Shown: positions 28,262 through 45,046, counted from the stretch's first letter. The stretch is 64,000 bases of DNA from Aliiruegeria sabulilitoris (GCF_001558155.1 NZ_LOAS01000003.1:62001-126000); one strand, 5' to 3'. Notes: generated by a model from the sequence alone, not told the origin. Numbers and translations: made by a program.

Positions 28262-29068
28262 ATGCTGGCCTTGATCGTGGGGCAGGGGCGTCTGCCGGAG
28301 ATCCTGGCCGAGCAGACCCGCGCGGCGGGCAAGACGCCGCTGGTGTGCGGTTATGCCAGCGCGCCGGATCGCCTCTCGCCCGAACTGACCTTTCATCTCG
28401 AAGGGTTGGGCGGGCTGGTGCGGAAGCTGCGTCGCCGGGGCGTGACGGAAATCTGCATGGCCGGCGGTATCACGCGACCAAAGCTGCGCCTGCGCCGACT
28501 GGATTTCGCAACGCTGTTGCTGGTGCCGCGCCTTTTGCGTGCGCTTGGCAAGGGTGACGATGGGGCGCTGCGCGAGCTGATCGCGCTTTTCGAGGAGAAT
28601 GGCATGACTGTCCGTGGCGCGCATGAGATCCTGCCCGAGTTGTTGCCCGATCCAGGCGTTCTGACCCGCGCACGGCCGGACAAGAACGAGGAGAAGGACG
28701 CCGCCCGCGGCGAGGAGATCGTCGCCGCGATGGGCGTGGCCGATGTCGGGCAGGCCTGTGTCGTGGCCCGCCGGCAGGCGCTGGCCATCGAAGCGATGCC
28801 GGGCACGGACTGGATGCTTTCCTCGCTGAAGGGCACTCGCAGCGGGCTGCCGGAGGGTGGGCTGCTTTTCAAGGCGCCGAAACCCGGTCAGGACCGGCGC
28901 GTCGACCTTCCCACGATCGGGCCGGACACCATCCGCGCGGCTGCCGAGGCGGGCCTGCGCGGCGTGGTGATCGAGGCGGGTGGCGTGATGCTGCTCGACC
29001 GCGCGGAGGCAGTTGCCGCGGCCGATGCGGCCGGGCTCTTCCTCTGGGTGCGGCCGAAGGGAGGCTGA
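28262..29068 (+). CDS. lpxI: UDP-2,3-diacylglucosamine pyrophosphatase LpxI
   Basis: LpxI (DUF1009) hydrolyses UDP-2,3-diacylglucosamine to lipid X; it replaces LpxH in most alphaproteobacteria. The 268-residue protein starts MLALIVGQGRLPEIL. It shows GVTEICMAGGITRPKL, the central EDAARGEEIVA-like segment (EKDAARGEEIVAAMG), and PTIGPDTIRAAAEAGLRGVVIEAGGVMLLDR. I chose ATG 28262, four bases after the lpxA stop. Its place between lpxA and lpxB supports the assignment. Confidence 0.93.
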   Translation: MLALIVGQGRLPEILAEQTRAAGKTPLVCGYASAPDRLSPELTFHLEGLGGLVRKLRRRGVTEICMAGGITRPKLRLRRLDFATLLLVPRLLRALGKGDDGALRELIALFEENGMTVRGAHEILPELLPDPGVLTRARPDKNEEKDAARGEEIVAAMGVADVGQACVVARRQALAIEAMPGTDWMLSSLKGTRSGLPEGGLLFKAPKPGQDRRVDLPTIGPDTIRAAAEAGLRGVVIEAGGVMLLDRAEAVAAADAAGLFLWVRPKGG

Positions 29069-29071
29069 GCG

Positions 29072-30241
29072 ATGCGGGTATTCGTGGTGGCCGGAGAGGC
29101 CTCGGGCGACAAGCTCGGCGCGGCGCTGATGGCGGGGTTGAAGGAGTTGGTGCCAGAGGTGGAATTCCACGGCATCGGCGGGCCACAGATGGAAGACGAG
29201 GGCCTGCAGAGCCTTTTCCCGATGTCCGAACTGTCGCTGATGGGGATCGTGGAGATCCTGCCCAAGTACATGCATCTGCGCCGCCGCCTGTTCGAAGCGG
29301 TGGACCGCGCGGAAGAACTGGCGCCCGATATCCTGCTGACCATCGATCTGCCGGCCTTCTGCGTGCCACTGGCGCGGGAGGTACGCAAACGGCGGCCGGA
29401 TCAACGCACGGTGCATTACGTCGCCCCGACCGTTTGGGCATGGCGCCCCGGGCGGGCGGTGAAGATGGCGCCGACTATCGATCAGGTGCTGGCGCTGCTG
29501 CCCTTCGAGCCGCCCTATATGGAAGCGGCGGGTATGCGCTGCGATTTCGTCGGCCACCCGGTCGTGGCCGAGCCGCAGCCAACGGAGCAAGATGTTGCCG
29601 CGTTCCGGGCGGGCCACGGCATCGCGTCGGATGCGCCGCTCATTCTCGTGCTTCCCGGCTCGCGTGGAGGCGAGATCAAGCGGCTTGCACCGGTCTTTGG
29701 CGAAACGCTGAAGCGGCTGCTGGCCGAACATCCGTCCGCGCGCATCGTGGTGCCCACGATCGAGGCCAAGGCGGAGATCATGCAGGAGGCCCTGCAAAGC
29801 TGGCCCGGTTCCCCGATCCTGCTGGACCCGCGGGGCAAGACGGCGCAGGCCTTTCAGGCCGAGAAGCGTGCGGCCTTTGCCGCCGCCGATGTGGCGCTGG
29901 CGGCCTCGGGCACAGTTTCGCTCGAACTGGCCGCCGCCGACACGCCGATGGTGATCGGCTATGACGCGAACTGGCTCACCGGAAAAATCGTGCAGCGGAT
30001 GCTGCTGGTGGACACGGTGACGCTGGTGAATCTCGTTTCCGACACCCGCGTCGTGCCGGAGTTCATCGGCAAGGCCTGTCGCCCCGACGCCCTCGCCGAT
30101 GCGCTTCTGGACGTCCTGCGAAATCCGGATGCGCAACGTGCGGCAATGCAGCTTACCATGGAGCGGCTGGGGCGTGGACAGGAGGCTCCGGGCCTGCGCG
30201 CGGCCCGGGCGGTGCTGGACGGGCTGGCGAAGGCGCGCTGA
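29072..30241 (+). CDS. lpxB: Lipid A disaccharide synthase
   Basis: This peripheral membrane GT19 glycosyltransferase joins lipid X and UDP-diacylglucosamine to form the lipid A disaccharide. The 389-residue protein starts MRVFVVAGEASGDKLGAALM and contains LSLMGIVEILPKY, DLPAFCVPLAREVRKR, YVAPTVWAWRPGR, VLPGSRGGEI and ALAASGTVSLELAAADTPMVIGY, all typical of LpxB. It closes the cluster and runs convergent with the FAD oxidoreductase, seven bases apart. Confidence 0.97.
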   Translation: MRVFVVAGEASGDKLGAALMAGLKELVPEVEFHGIGGPQMEDEGLQSLFPMSELSLMGIVEILPKYMHLRRRLFEAVDRAEELAPDILLTIDLPAFCVPLAREVRKRRPDQRTVHYVAPTVWAWRPGRAVKMAPTIDQVLALLPFEPPYMEAAGMRCDFVGHPVVAEPQPTEQDVAAFRAGHGIASDAPLILVLPGSRGGEIKRLAPVFGETLKRLLAEHPSARIVVPTIEAKAEIMQEALQSWPGSPILLDPRGKTAQAFQAEKRAAFAAADVALAASGTVSLELAAADTPMVIGYDANWLTGKIVQRMLLVDTVTLVNLVSDTRVVPEFIGKACRPDALADALLDVLRNPDAQRAAMQLTMERLGRGQEAPGLRAARAVLDGLAKAR

Positions 30242-30248
30242 GGCGTCC

Positions 30249-31328
30249 TCAGCCTGTCCGGAAGAGCTTGCGGTATTTCGGCAGGAACAGATCCCGCCCC
30301 TTGACCAGCCGCGTCGTGCGCGAGCCGACAAGCCCCACCACCGGCAGGATCGATTGCCCGACATGCTCGCCCAGAGGCACCAGCAGCGGCGGCCTGCGCC
30401 AGGGGCCATAGGCCGGGGTCAGGTCCATCCGCTTGCCGGCGAGGAAATTGCGCAGGTTGCGAGCGAGCCAGGGCGTCTGCCGCGAGGCGCCGACAATCGT
30501 CATCTGGTCGCCGTTGTCGGCCGCGTCGCCGGCGGCAAAGACATTCGGAAGCTCCGAGGGCCGCATCCATCGATCATTGCGCACGCGTCCATCGGCGGTT
30601 TTCTCCACGCCCGGAAGCGGATCGAGCAGCGCGGTGTTGGGCGTCGACCCGAGCGCGGGGATAACCAGTTCGGCCGCGATCTCGCGTCCATCGGCAAGGC
30701 GGACCGGGCCGGCAAAGGCGCCACGCGTCTGCGGCAGGTCAACGGCCTTCTGGCCGGTGATGACCTCCACGCCGAGCAGGCCCAGCTTGGCTTCAAGCCC
30801 TTGTCCAAGGCGCGGGTCATAGCCATCGGTCAGCGATGAGTCCGAGACGAGCGTGACGTGCTTTTGCGGGCGAACGGCCTTGATCTCGCCGGCCAGTTCC
30901 ACGCCAAGCGCCCCGCCACCGATGATCGCGATCGACGCGGCGCCTTCGATCTGTTGCGCCAATGCGCGATTGGCGGCGCGCAGGTCGTCCACCGATGCGC
31001 CCGGTGCCTTGAAGGCGGTATCGTGCGAAGAGCCGGTCGCCACAACAATGGCATCGGCGGCAAGCGCCTTGCCGTTTTCCAGCGTGACACCGCTTTCACT
31101 CACCGCCATCACGCTGGCCTGCATGACCTGGCCGCGCTGCAACAGCTTGTCATAGGGAAAGAGCGCCTTCTCCAACAGGTCCGGCTGTACCAGAGACCGG
31201 ATCATCGCCGGCGCGTGGCAGAAGAATTTCTTCCGCTCGACAAGCGTCACGTCGCAGTAGCGCTCGAGCGACTGTGCCAGTTCCGTGCCGACATACCCGC
31301 CGCCGACGATCACGACTTTCTTGTTCAT
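30249..31328 (-). CDS. NAD(P)/FAD-dependent oxidoreductase (NDH-2/FSP1-like)
   Basis: The 359-residue flavoprotein has two dinucleotide-binding motifs: KKVVIVGGGYVGTELA at the N-terminus (FAD) and SIAIIGGGALGVELAGEI in the middle (NAD(P)H). The motif LPNVFAAGDAAD for FAD binding follows. The arrangement matches class-II pyridine nucleotide-disulfide oxidoreductases of the NDH-2/AIFM2 group, which pass electrons from NAD(P)H to quinones. No redox-active CxxxxC is visible, which argues against a disulfide reductase. The C-terminus (VVGLVGSRTTRLVKGRDLFLPKYRKLF) resembles the membrane-contacting end of FSP1-like proteins. It lies 66 bases downstream of mnmA. Confidence 0.8.
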   Translation of the reverse strand: MNKKVVIVGGGYVGTELAQSLERYCDVTLVERKKFFCHAPAMIRSLVQPDLLEKALFPYDKLLQRGQVMQASVMAVSESGVTLENGKALAADAIVVATGSSHDTAFKAPGASVDDLRAANRALAQQIEGAASIAIIGGGALGVELAGEIKAVRPQKHVTLVSDSSLTDGYDPRLGQGLEAKLGLLGVEVITGQKAVDLPQTRGAFAGPVRLADGREIAAELVIPALGSTPNTALLDPLPGVEKTADGRVRNDRWMRPSELPNVFAAGDAADNGDQMTIVGASRQTPWLARNLRNFLAGKRMDLTPAYGPWRRPPLLVPLGEHVGQSILPVVGLVGSRTTRLVKGRDLFLPKYRKLFRTG

Positions 31329-31394
31329 GGTGCTGCTCCCGCGCCTTCTGCCCTGCCGCGCTTTGTGCCCGGCCTCGCGCGGCGTGTCGAGGGG

Positions 31395-32537
31395 TCAGCC
31401 GCGCCAGATCCAGCCGCCGCCAAAGATGCGGCTGCCCTCGGTTTCGTAAAAAACGCAGGCCTGTCCGGGCGAGACGCCTTCCTCGGGGGTGAACAGCTCG
31501 ACCTCCGCCGTGTCCGGCCCGGTCGGGCGCAGGATCGCCTCGCGGGGCGGGCGGGTGGAACGGACCTTGACCGAGAGGTGCCATTCGTCGCGCGATTGCA
31601 GTGGCGCGTCGCCAAGCCAGTTGATCTCGCGCACCGGCACGATCCGGGTCGAGAGCGCTTCCTTGGGGCCGACGATTACCTGCCGGGCATCCGGGTCGAG
31701 CTTGACCACGTAGAGCGGTTCCGTCAGCCCGCCGATGCCAAGCCCGCGCCGTTGGCCGATCGTGTAGTGGATAACGCCCTCATGTTGCGCGAGCACGTTG
31801 CCCTCCATATCGACGATCTCGCCCGGCTCACCCGCGCCGGGGCGCAGTTTCTCGATGACGGAGGCATAGTTCCCGTCCGGCACGAAGCAGATATCCTGGC
31901 TGTCCGGCTTGTCTGCGACCATCAGTCCGTGCCGCGCGGCCAGTGCCCGCGTCTCGTCCTTGCTGGCCAGGTGGCCGAGCGGGAAGCGCAGGAAGTCGAG
32001 CTGCTCCGGCGTCGTCGAGAACAGGAAATAGGACTGGTCGCGGCGCGGATCGGCACCGGCATGCAGCTCGGGGCCGTTCGGACCCATCTTGCGCTGGATG
32101 TAATGGCCGGTGGCCATGCAATCGGCATCCAGGTCGCGCGCGGTCTGCAACAGGTCCTTGAACTTGACCCGCTCGTTGCAGCGGATGCAGGGCACCGGCG
32201 TGGCGCCGGCAAGGTAGCTGTCGGCAAACTCGTCGATTACCGTTTCGCGGAAGATGTTCTCGTAATCGAGCACGTAATGGGGAAAGCCCATATCCTCGGC
32301 CACCCGACGGGCGTCGTGAATGTCGATCCCGGCGCAGCAGGCGCCCTTCTTGGCGAGCGCCGCGCCGTGATCGTAAAGCTGAAGGGTGACGCCAACCACA
32401 TCATAGCCCTGGCTGGCCAACTCGGCGGCGACGACGGACGAATCAACCCCGCCCGACATGGCAACGACCACACGGGTTTCGCTCGGCGGCTTGGGAAAGC
32501 CGAGGGAATTCAACGGTATATTTGCATCGAGCGCCAT
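31395..32537 (-). CDS. mnmA: tRNA-specific 2-thiouridylase MnmA
   Basis: MnmA adds sulfur to U34 of tRNA-Lys, -Glu and -Gln. The 380-residue protein has the PP-loop [18 protein letters not shown] and the catalytic cysteines in [14 protein letters not shown] and GQACVFYE. It also has ATGHYIQR, and [12 protein letters not shown] around the tRNA-binding domain. I chose ATG 32537; an extension to 32594 carries no family sequence. It is divergent from sciP across about 300 bases. Confidence 0.95.
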   Translation of the reverse strand: MALDANIPLNSLGFPKPPSETRVVVAMSGGVDSSVVAAELASQGYDVVGVTLQLYDHGAALAKKGACCAGIDIHDARRVAEDMGFPHYVLDYENIFRETVIDEFADSYLAGATPVPCIRCNERVKFKDLLQTARDLDADCMATGHYIQRKMGPNGPELHAGADPRRDQSYFLFSTTPEQLDFLRFPLGHLASKDETRALAARHGLMVADKPDSQDICFVPDGNYASVIEKLRPGAGEPGEIVDMEGNVLAQHEGVIHYTIGQRRGLGIGGLTEPLYVVKLDPDARQVIVGPKEALSTRIVPVREINWLGDAPLQSRDEWHLSVKVRSTRPPREAILRPTGPDTAEVELFTPEEGVSPGQACVFYETEGSRIFGGGWIWRG

Positions 32538-32695
32538 CTTGTGGAGCCTTTCGCTTGTTGCCGGGACTGGGGGCCGAAGGGGAGCAGATGGCAATGCCCG
32601 CCCCGACTGTCAAGGTAACCTTACCGGCGCAGGGCGGGAGTTCCTAAAAAATGTCGAGCATTGAAGATACTTAGCCGGCGGGTTGGCCGCTCCGC

Positions 32696-32703
32696 TTAAC
32701 CTA
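32696..32703 (+). promoter_or_regulatory. Possible CtrA half-site upstream of sciP
   Basis: TTAACCTA matches seven of eight bases of the TTAACCAT half-site described for CtrA. It lies 140 bases before sciP in the mnmA-sciP divergent region. It is a single half-site and is therefore weak evidence. Confidence 0.3.
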
Positions 32704-32835
32704 TTTTGCACCGCTTCCCGGCCAGCATCCCCCCATGACGGCGGCAAGGAGCGTGATGCTCCGGAGACTGCAGAACTGGTCTCCGTTGAGCTTCCGAAAA
32801 ACCAACTCTTCAACCGCATCCCGTGGGTACTAGAC

Positions 32836-33120
32836 ATGTTCATAAAGAAAATCGACGGGCCGCGTGCCGTGACGCTGCCGGATGGAACCATCATGACTCG
32901 GGCGGACCTGCCGCCGAAAGACACGCGCAGATGGGTCGCCAGCCGCAAGGCTGCCGTGGTTCGGGCCGTGCGCGGAGGCTTGATCTCCATGGAGGAAGCG
33001 CGCAAGTGGTACTCGGTTTCGGAGGAGGAATTCGAAAGCTGGATGACGGCCGTGTCGGTTCATGGCGAGGTCGCGCTGAAGACAACACGACTTCAGCACT
33101 ACCGTACTCCCCCAAAATAG
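32836..33120 (+). CDS. sciP: SciP-type CtrA inhibitor (DUF1153)
   Basis: This 94-residue protein is a DUF1153 member. It begins MFIKKIDGPRAVTLPDGTIM, then TRADLPPKDTRRWVASRKAAVVRAVRGGLIS, and has a helix-turn-helix (MEEARKWYSVSEEEFESWM). In Caulobacter SciP is about 93 residues and blocks CtrA-dependent transcription in G1. I chose ATG 32836 by family start and length; an in-frame extension to 32683 is not conserved-looking. No strong ribosome-binding site is visible. It lies directly upstream of ctrA in the same direction, 127 bases apart, which supports the regulatory pairing. Confidence 0.9.
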   Translation: MFIKKIDGPRAVTLPDGTIMTRADLPPKDTRRWVASRKAAVVRAVRGGLISMEEARKWYSVSEEEFESWMTAVSVHGEVALKTTRLQHYRTPPK

Positions 33121-33125
33121 CGAGG

Positions 33126-33201
33126 TTAACCATTTAACGTTTTGTGCAACTTTTGATTGAAACGTCGGCATCTGTTTTTCCGGTAATTGTGGGTTAACCA
33201 A
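33126..33201 (+). promoter_or_regulatory. CtrA-type TTAA half-sites in the ctrA promoter region
   Basis: TTAACCATTTAA at 33126-33137 contains an exact TTAACCAT half-site plus a second TTAA starting 8 bases later. TTAACCAA follows at 33194-33201. The canonical full site is TTAA-N7-TTAA, which is not present. The cluster lies within 122 bases of the ctrA start and fits autoregulation. Confidence 0.5.
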
Positions 33202-33247
33202 ATCCGGTCATGGTGTCTGAAATAAGGGATTGAAGCGGAGTAAGAAA

Positions 33248-38485
<5,238 letters not shown>

Positions 38486-38492
38486 CGGGCTT

Positions 38493-38527
38493 GTTCCACT
38501 TTGTTCACGAATGTTCTTAAAAAGTTC
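38493..38527 (+). promoter_or_regulatory. LexA-type operator, tandem GTTC array
   Basis: Four GTTC words start at 38493, 38503, 38513 and 38524. The last pair is GTTC-TTAAAAA-GTTC, an exact match to the alphaproteobacterial SOS box GTTC-N7-GTTC. The other spacings are N6. The array lies 74-108 bases before the 40-codon gene at 38601 and immediately after recG, in an A/T-rich stretch that could also hold the promoter. Confidence 0.65.
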
Positions 38528-38600
38528 TTTACTTTTGCGTGCCGAAATGAGAACAAAGGTGCAACAAAGCGAGCAAAGACAGCCAACAGGACCTGCCCCG

Positions 38601-38723
38601 ATGTTCACCGATCTGAAAGACCTGATTGCCCGTACCGAAGCGACTCTTCTGCCTGATGCACTTGGCGCGGTTGCGCTCATGGTGATCCTCGTCGCTGGCC
38701 TGCATCTGCCCGCGCTCGTCTGA
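38601..38723 (+). CDS. 40-residue membrane protein, probably SOS-regulated
   Basis: ATG 38601 opens a 40-residue peptide, MFTDLKDLIARTEATLLPDA, followed by a hydrophobic helix (LGAVALMVILVAGLHLPALV). An amphipathic N-terminus plus one C-terminal membrane span is seen. An in-frame ATG at 38511 lies within the LexA-type array and is unlikely to be the start. No strong ribosome-binding site is visible. I know no family. Small single-span SOS proteins in other bacteria (for example SidA in Caulobacter, TisB in E. coli) block division or depolarise the membrane; a similar role here is only an inference from size, topology and operator. Confidence 0.6.
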   Translation: MFTDLKDLIARTEATLLPDALGAVALMVILVAGLHLPALV

Positions 38724-39108
38724 GTTTCTGCCTGCGATCTGCCAACCGGCGGCGTCCATCCTCGTCCCCATCGTGATGAACGCCCGGCATCTTGCCTGTC
38801 CCCAATAGGTCAGGGGCGCGCCTCGCCCCAGCCAGCCGGACTACAGAATCGCGACTTTGCCGCCGCCATCCAGCCCGGATGCGCGGCGGTTTTTTTGTTC
38901 GGAGGACTGTCCTCCAATGGGGAGCTTGTCGACGTTCTGGGCGTGCGGTTGCGATCCTGCGGATCGTGCCTCCGGTGCGGATACTTGCGGAAAGAGGAAA
39001 GGCCCGTCCGCGCACCGCCTTCTTCTTTCCTCAAATATCTGGAGGGTTTGGGGGCGGTGCCCCCAAATGACCGATATGAGTTTGGGGGCGAGATCCCGGC
39101 CGGGCGGT
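38724..39108. other. Intergenic region with no gene seen
   Basis: This 385-base interval separates the 40-codon gene from the 3' end of the reverse-strand dehydrogenase. It holds repeat copy 6 at 39028-39070. I see no other element and no ORF that looks coding. Confidence 0.5.
39028..39070 (-). repeat. Intergenic GC-rich repeat, copy 6
   Basis: In reverse orientation the tail TCCTCAAATATCTGGAGGG is followed by TTTGGGGGCGGTGCCCCCAAA, a perfect 9-bp hairpin with a 3-base loop. It lies just beyond the 3' end of the reverse-strand dehydrogenase gene. Confidence 0.7.
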
Positions 39109-39951
39109 CTAGGCTTTCCGAATATAGGCCTCGAATGCTGCCGCATAATCGGGATGCCAGCGCGAGAGGGCCGGTCGGTTCTCGATAATGTCGCCCATCG
39201 CCCAGGCCATCCGCTTTTCGTCGAGTTCCCGCGAGACGTCGTTATCCGGGCAAAGAATGTAGAAATCCCGTTCGCGGAGTTTGTCCATTGCAAAACGCGC
39301 AAGTTCCTCCGACGTCCAGGCGCCGTCGGGCTTCGTTGTCCGCCCACCGGCGGTGAGTTCGGTGAAAACGAAGCCGGGGATCAGCAAATGCGCGCTGAGA
39401 TGTGCGCCCGGACCGCTGCGCAATTCGTGCGCCAGAGCCTCGCTATAGGCCTTAACGCCGGCCTTGGCGACATTGTAGGCCGGATCGCCCGGAGGCGTGG
39501 TGATCCCTTGCTTGGAGCCCGTATTGACAATCATCCCGGGGCGGGCGCGCTTGATCATCCGCGGCGCGAAGGCGCGTGTTCCATTGATGACGCCCCAAAG
39601 ATTGGTATTCAGAACAGCTTCCCAAGCGTCTCGCGGGCCGAACATGGAGCTGCCGGGCTGGATGCCCGCGTTGTTGACGAGGATGTCCGTGCCCCCGAAA
39701 CGCTCGGCAACCTCCGCCTCGAGCGCTTCCATCGCGGCTGCATCGGAAACATCGGCGCTGCGCGTCATCACGTCGGCGGCACCGGCAGCGCGCACGCTCT
39801 GCGCAGCGGTGTCCAGAACGTCCGCGCGATTGTCCACAAGCACCACGCGCATGCCGATGGATGCGAATTCCCGCGCGAGGGAAAGGCCGATCCCGGCACC
39901 GGATCCGGTGACGACAGCGACGGAATCTTCATTGAAAACGGAATCGACCAT
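39109..39951 (-). CDS. Short-chain dehydrogenase/reductase
   Basis: The 280-residue SDR has the cofactor motif VVTGSGAGIGLSLAREF, VDNRAD after strand two (an Asp that favours NAD(H)), ILVNNAGIQPG, and the catalytic Ser in VNTGSKQG with Tyr and Lys in YNVAKAGV. The C-terminal extension (NDVSRELDEKRMAWAMGDIIENRPALSRWHPDYAAAFEAYI) is longer than in FabG. The substrate cannot be told from sequence. It is monocistronic. Confidence 0.85.
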   Translation of the reverse strand: MVDSVFNEDSVAVVTGSGAGIGLSLAREFASIGMRVVLVDNRADVLDTAAQSVRAAGAADVMTRSADVSDAAAMEALEAEVAERFGGTDILVNNAGIQPGSSMFGPRDAWEAVLNTNLWGVINGTRAFAPRMIKRARPGMIVNTGSKQGITTPPGDPAYNVAKAGVKAYSEALAHELRSGPGAHLSAHLLIPGFVFTELTAGGRTTKPDGAWTSEELARFAMDKLRERDFYILCPDNDVSRELDEKRMAWAMGDIIENRPALSRWHPDYAAAFEAYIRKA

Positions 39952-40224
39952 CTGAACCTCCCATTTGGCTTCGCCGGCACCCTAGCGCGCAGCAGGCCAG
40001 AACCCAATGGGACGCTTTGGTTCGAACCGGAGGGCAGAGGAAAAGAGACCCGCCAAATCAATCAGTTGAGACCTGTTCCAGGCAGAACAGCCGGCGATCG
40101 ACATGGCGGGCCTTTCCCGCAGCGACTCAAGCGCCGCACGCAGGAGGAAGTGGAGCCTCATCCCGCACGCCCTCAAGGTCGGTCATAATTCCTAACAATT
40201 GGTTGCCCTGATCTGTTGGAGGCC

Positions 40225-41331
40225 TCAGGTGACCGCAAGCACCCGCGCTTTGGAGAAAGAGTCCACCAGCGCCTGTCCGACCGTTTCGACGGCGGTATCA
40301 GGCACCAGCACAACGATGGAGCCGCCGAAGCCGCCGCCCGTCTGGCGCGCGCCGATGGCGCCGGCCTTCAAGGCCGCCTCGACCAGCGCATCCGTCTCCG
40401 GAACGGTGATCTCGTAATCGTCCCGCTGCGAGGCGTGGCTGGCATTCATCAGTTCGCCGAAAAGGATCATGTCCTCGGCCTTGAGAGCGTCGAGCCCGTC
40501 CAGAACGCGCTGGTTGTCGGTGATCACATGCCGCGTGCGCCGCGCCAGAAGCCCCGGGATACCCGACAGGCGATCAAGATCGCCGGGGCCAAGGTCGCTC
40601 AACATCTCCACACCGAGCGCCTCGCAGGCGGCGTTGCACTCGGCCACCCGCGTCGCATAGCCATCCTCGGTCAGTTGATGGCTGACGCCGGAATGCACGA
40701 TGACGAAGCTGTGCCCATCGGGCAGATGCGCCGGCTGGTAGTCCAGCGTCCGGGTGTTCAGGAAGAGCGCATTGCCGGGCGTGCCGACGGAGGAGGCAAA
40801 CTGATCCATGATCCCGCAGGGCATGCCGACGAAACCATTCTCCACCGCGCGGGCCTTTACGGCAATCTCGACCGGAGAAATCGGCTTTCCGAACAGCTCG
40901 GAGGCGGCCCGGATCGAGGCGACTTCGAGCGCGGCGGAACTCGACAGGCCCGCCCCCATCGGCAATGTCGTGATCAGCGTCACGCGTAGTCCGGTTTCCG
41001 CGATCTCCTCTTGGGCGACGGCCTTCAGGCAGCCCAGCACGTAATCCGACCAACGGCCTTCCTTGCCATCCGTGATCTTGCGGGTCTCGGAGGCATTGAA
41101 CGTGTCCGAATAGGCCTCCACCACGCCCGGTGCTGGCCCGCGTCCGACCGCGATGGAGACGCCAAGCCCCTTGAGCGGCATCGGCAGCACGTAGCCGCCA
41201 TTGTAATCGGTATGTTCGCCCAGCAGGTTCACACGACCGGGGGCATAGGTGGTCAGCTCCGGCGCCCGGCCGAAATGCTGCTCATAGGCGGCGGCGACAT
41301 CAGCCGTCATGTCCCGATCCTGCGTTTTCAC
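40225..41331 (-). CDS. galK: Galactokinase
   Basis: Galactokinase phosphorylates galactose at C1 in the Leloir pathway. The 368-residue GHMP kinase shows the galactokinase signature [21 protein letters not shown], the ATP motif [17 protein letters not shown], and [18 protein letters not shown]. The start is a GTG at 41331 that overlaps the galT stop by four bases (GTGA), which favours it over the in-frame ATG at 41310. galM and galE are not in the window. Confidence 0.95.
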   Translation of the reverse strand: MKTQDRDMTADVAAAYEQHFGRAPELTTYAPGRVNLLGEHTDYNGGYVLPMPLKGLGVSIAVGRGPAPGVVEAYSDTFNASETRKITDGKEGRWSDYVLGCLKAVAQEEIAETGLRVTLITTLPMGAGLSSSAALEVASIRAASELFGKPISPVEIAVKARAVENGFVGMPCGIMDQFASSVGTPGNALFLNTRTLDYQPAHLPDGHSFVIVHSGVSHQLTEDGYATRVAECNAACEALGVEMLSDLGPGDLDRLSGIPGLLARRTRHVITDNQRVLDGLDALKAEDMILFGELMNASHASQRDDYEITVPETDALVEAALKAGAIGARQTGGGFGGSIVVLVPDTAVETVGQALVDSFSKARVLAVT

Positions 41332-42380
41332 GAGGCGGCTCCTTGCTTGTAGTGGACATCCGACAGGCCGCGCAGCCGCTCGGCAGCCTGTTCCGCCGTC
41401 AGGTCGCGCTGCGCTTCCGACAGCATCTCGTAGCCAACCATGAACTTGCGCACCGTGGCCGAGCGCAGCAGCGGCGGGTAGAAATGGGCGTGCAACTGCC
41501 AGTGGTCCCAGCGGCCCTCCCGCGTCGGCGCGCCATGCCAGCCCATCGTGTAGGGGAACTCGGTCTCGAAAAGGTTGTCATAACGGGTGCAGAGCCGTTT
41601 GAGGATATCGGCCAGCCCATCGCGTTCCGTCCCGGTCAGATCCGGCAGCCGCAGCACGTGGCGGCGCGGCATCACGAGCGCTTCAAAGGGCCAAACCGCC
41701 CACCACGGAACGACGGCTAGCCAGTCGTCATTCTCGACGACGATGCGCTCCTGTTTCTGCGCCTCGGAAGCGGCATATTCGACCAGCAGCACATTGCCGG
41801 TCTCTTCGAGATGTTTCCTCTGGCATTCGTCTTCGCGGGTGACCTCGTTGGGCAGGAAATCGGAGGCCCAGATCTGCCCATGCGGGTGCGGCTGCGAGCA
41901 GCCCATCACCACGCCCTTGTTCTCGAACAGCGCCACCCAGTCATATCGCGCGCCCAATTCCTCGATCTGCCCGGCCCAGACATCGACCACCTTGCGGATC
42001 TCTGTCACGGGCAGTTCGGGCAGTGTCAGGTCATGGCGCTCCGAAAAGCACATGACGCGCGCCGTGCCGCGCACATTGGTGGCACGGAACAGCGGATCGC
42101 CCGTGGTGCCACCCTCTGGGCTGTCGGTCAGCAGAGCCGGAAAGTCGTTGTCGAAGACCCAGGGCCCCTTGTAGCTGTCATTCACTACGCCATTGTTGCG
42201 CGTGTTGCCGGGGCAGAGGTAGCAGCCCGGGTCGAATTCCGGCTTCTCCACACCTGCGGTCTTTTCCTGCTGGCCGGACCAGGGACGCTTGTTGCGATGC
42301 GGAGAGACGAGCACCCATTCGCCCTTGAGGGGGTTGAAACGCCGATGCGGTGCGTCGGTGGAGACGGTATCGGATGCCAT
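41328..42380 (-). CDS. galT: Galactose-1-phosphate uridylyltransferase
   Basis: GalT exchanges UMP between UDP-glucose and galactose 1-phosphate. The 350-residue protein begins [29 protein letters not shown]. It contains the zinc-binding [12 protein letters not shown] and the catalytic HPH in [14 protein letters not shown]. The ATG at 42380 is preceded by AAAGGGATGAG; the longer frame to 42512 is not family-like. galT is first and galK second in a two-gene reverse operon. Confidence 0.96.
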   Translation of the reverse strand: MASDTVSTDAPHRRFNPLKGEWVLVSPHRNKRPWSGQQEKTAGVEKPEFDPGCYLCPGNTRNNGVVNDSYKGPWVFDNDFPALLTDSPEGGTTGDPLFRATNVRGTARVMCFSERHDLTLPELPVTEIRKVVDVWAGQIEELGARYDWVALFENKGVVMGCSQPHPHGQIWASDFLPNEVTREDECQRKHLEETGNVLLVEYAASEAQKQERIVVENDDWLAVVPWWAVWPFEALVMPRRHVLRLPDLTGTERDGLADILKRLCTRYDNLFETEFPYTMGWHGAPTREGRWDHWQLHAHFYPPLLRSATVRKFMVGYEMLSEAQRDLTAEQAAERLRGLSDVHYKQGAAS

Positions 42381-42610
42381 GTGCTCATCCCTTTGCACTG
42401 GGAACGCGCATTCAGGGCTGTATGCGCGTTTGTGTTCTAAATTGTTCGATTTTGTCGATACTTCGGCAGGGCTTCGGGGTTCTTGTCCAAAAGGTTCCTG
42501 TCGTTCCTGCATGTCGAACGCTACGCGGGTATCATATTATAAGCAAATCAGCAAGAAGAAGCGCGACTTTGGGGCGGGGTTTCCGTGCCTCCAACATGGC
42601 GCTGTGTCGA

Positions 42611-42643
42611 AAAACTAATAAACTAATAACGAAACTAATAATG
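42611..42643 (-). promoter_or_regulatory. A/T-rich direct repeats upstream of galTK
   Basis: ACTAATA occurs three times, starting at 42614, 42622 and 42634, in an unusually A/T-rich pocket about 230 bases upstream of the galT start. On the galT strand it reads as repeated TTATTAGT. It may be an operator or a remnant repeat. The rest of 42381-42786 (406 bases) contains repeat copy 7 and no gene that I can support. Confidence 0.35.
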
Positions 42644-42668
42644 CCTTTCCGCCGCGTGTTACATCCAC

Positions 42669-42730
42669 CTTCCCCAATTATCTTGGGGGGAGCGCTCGCA
42701 TGAGTGCGGGGCCAACGCCCCCTATACTGA
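42669..42730 (-). repeat. Intergenic GC-rich repeat, copy 7
   Basis: In reverse orientation the tail CTTCCCCAATTATCTTGGGGGG is followed by AGCGCTCGCATGAGTGCGG and GGCCAACGCCCCCTATAC. The GAGCGCTC-type core and the GGGGGCGTTGGCCCC block match copies 1 and 4. It lies between the icd terminator and galT. Confidence 0.7.
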
Positions 42731-42786
42731 AAACGCCCGCAAGTGACGCGTCAAGATGCGCGCAACGGAGACGCACGGAAAACGGA

Positions 42787-42810
42787 AAACGCCCGCCGAA
42801 GCGGGCGTTT
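42787..42810 (-). terminator. Rho-independent terminator of icd
   Basis: On the reverse strand a 10-bp stem (AAACGCCCGC/GCGGGCGTTT) is closed by a TTCG tetraloop and followed by TCCGTTTTCC. It lies 23 bases after the icd stop. Confidence 0.85.
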
Positions 42811-42832
42811 CCTACTCTGCAATCGACTGTGT

Positions 42833-45046
<2,214 letters not shown>

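Noticed and set aside
42434-42447. GTTC-TAAATT-GTTC upstream of galT as a LexA site
   Set aside because: The spacing is N6 instead of N7 and galTK has no reason to be in the SOS regulon.
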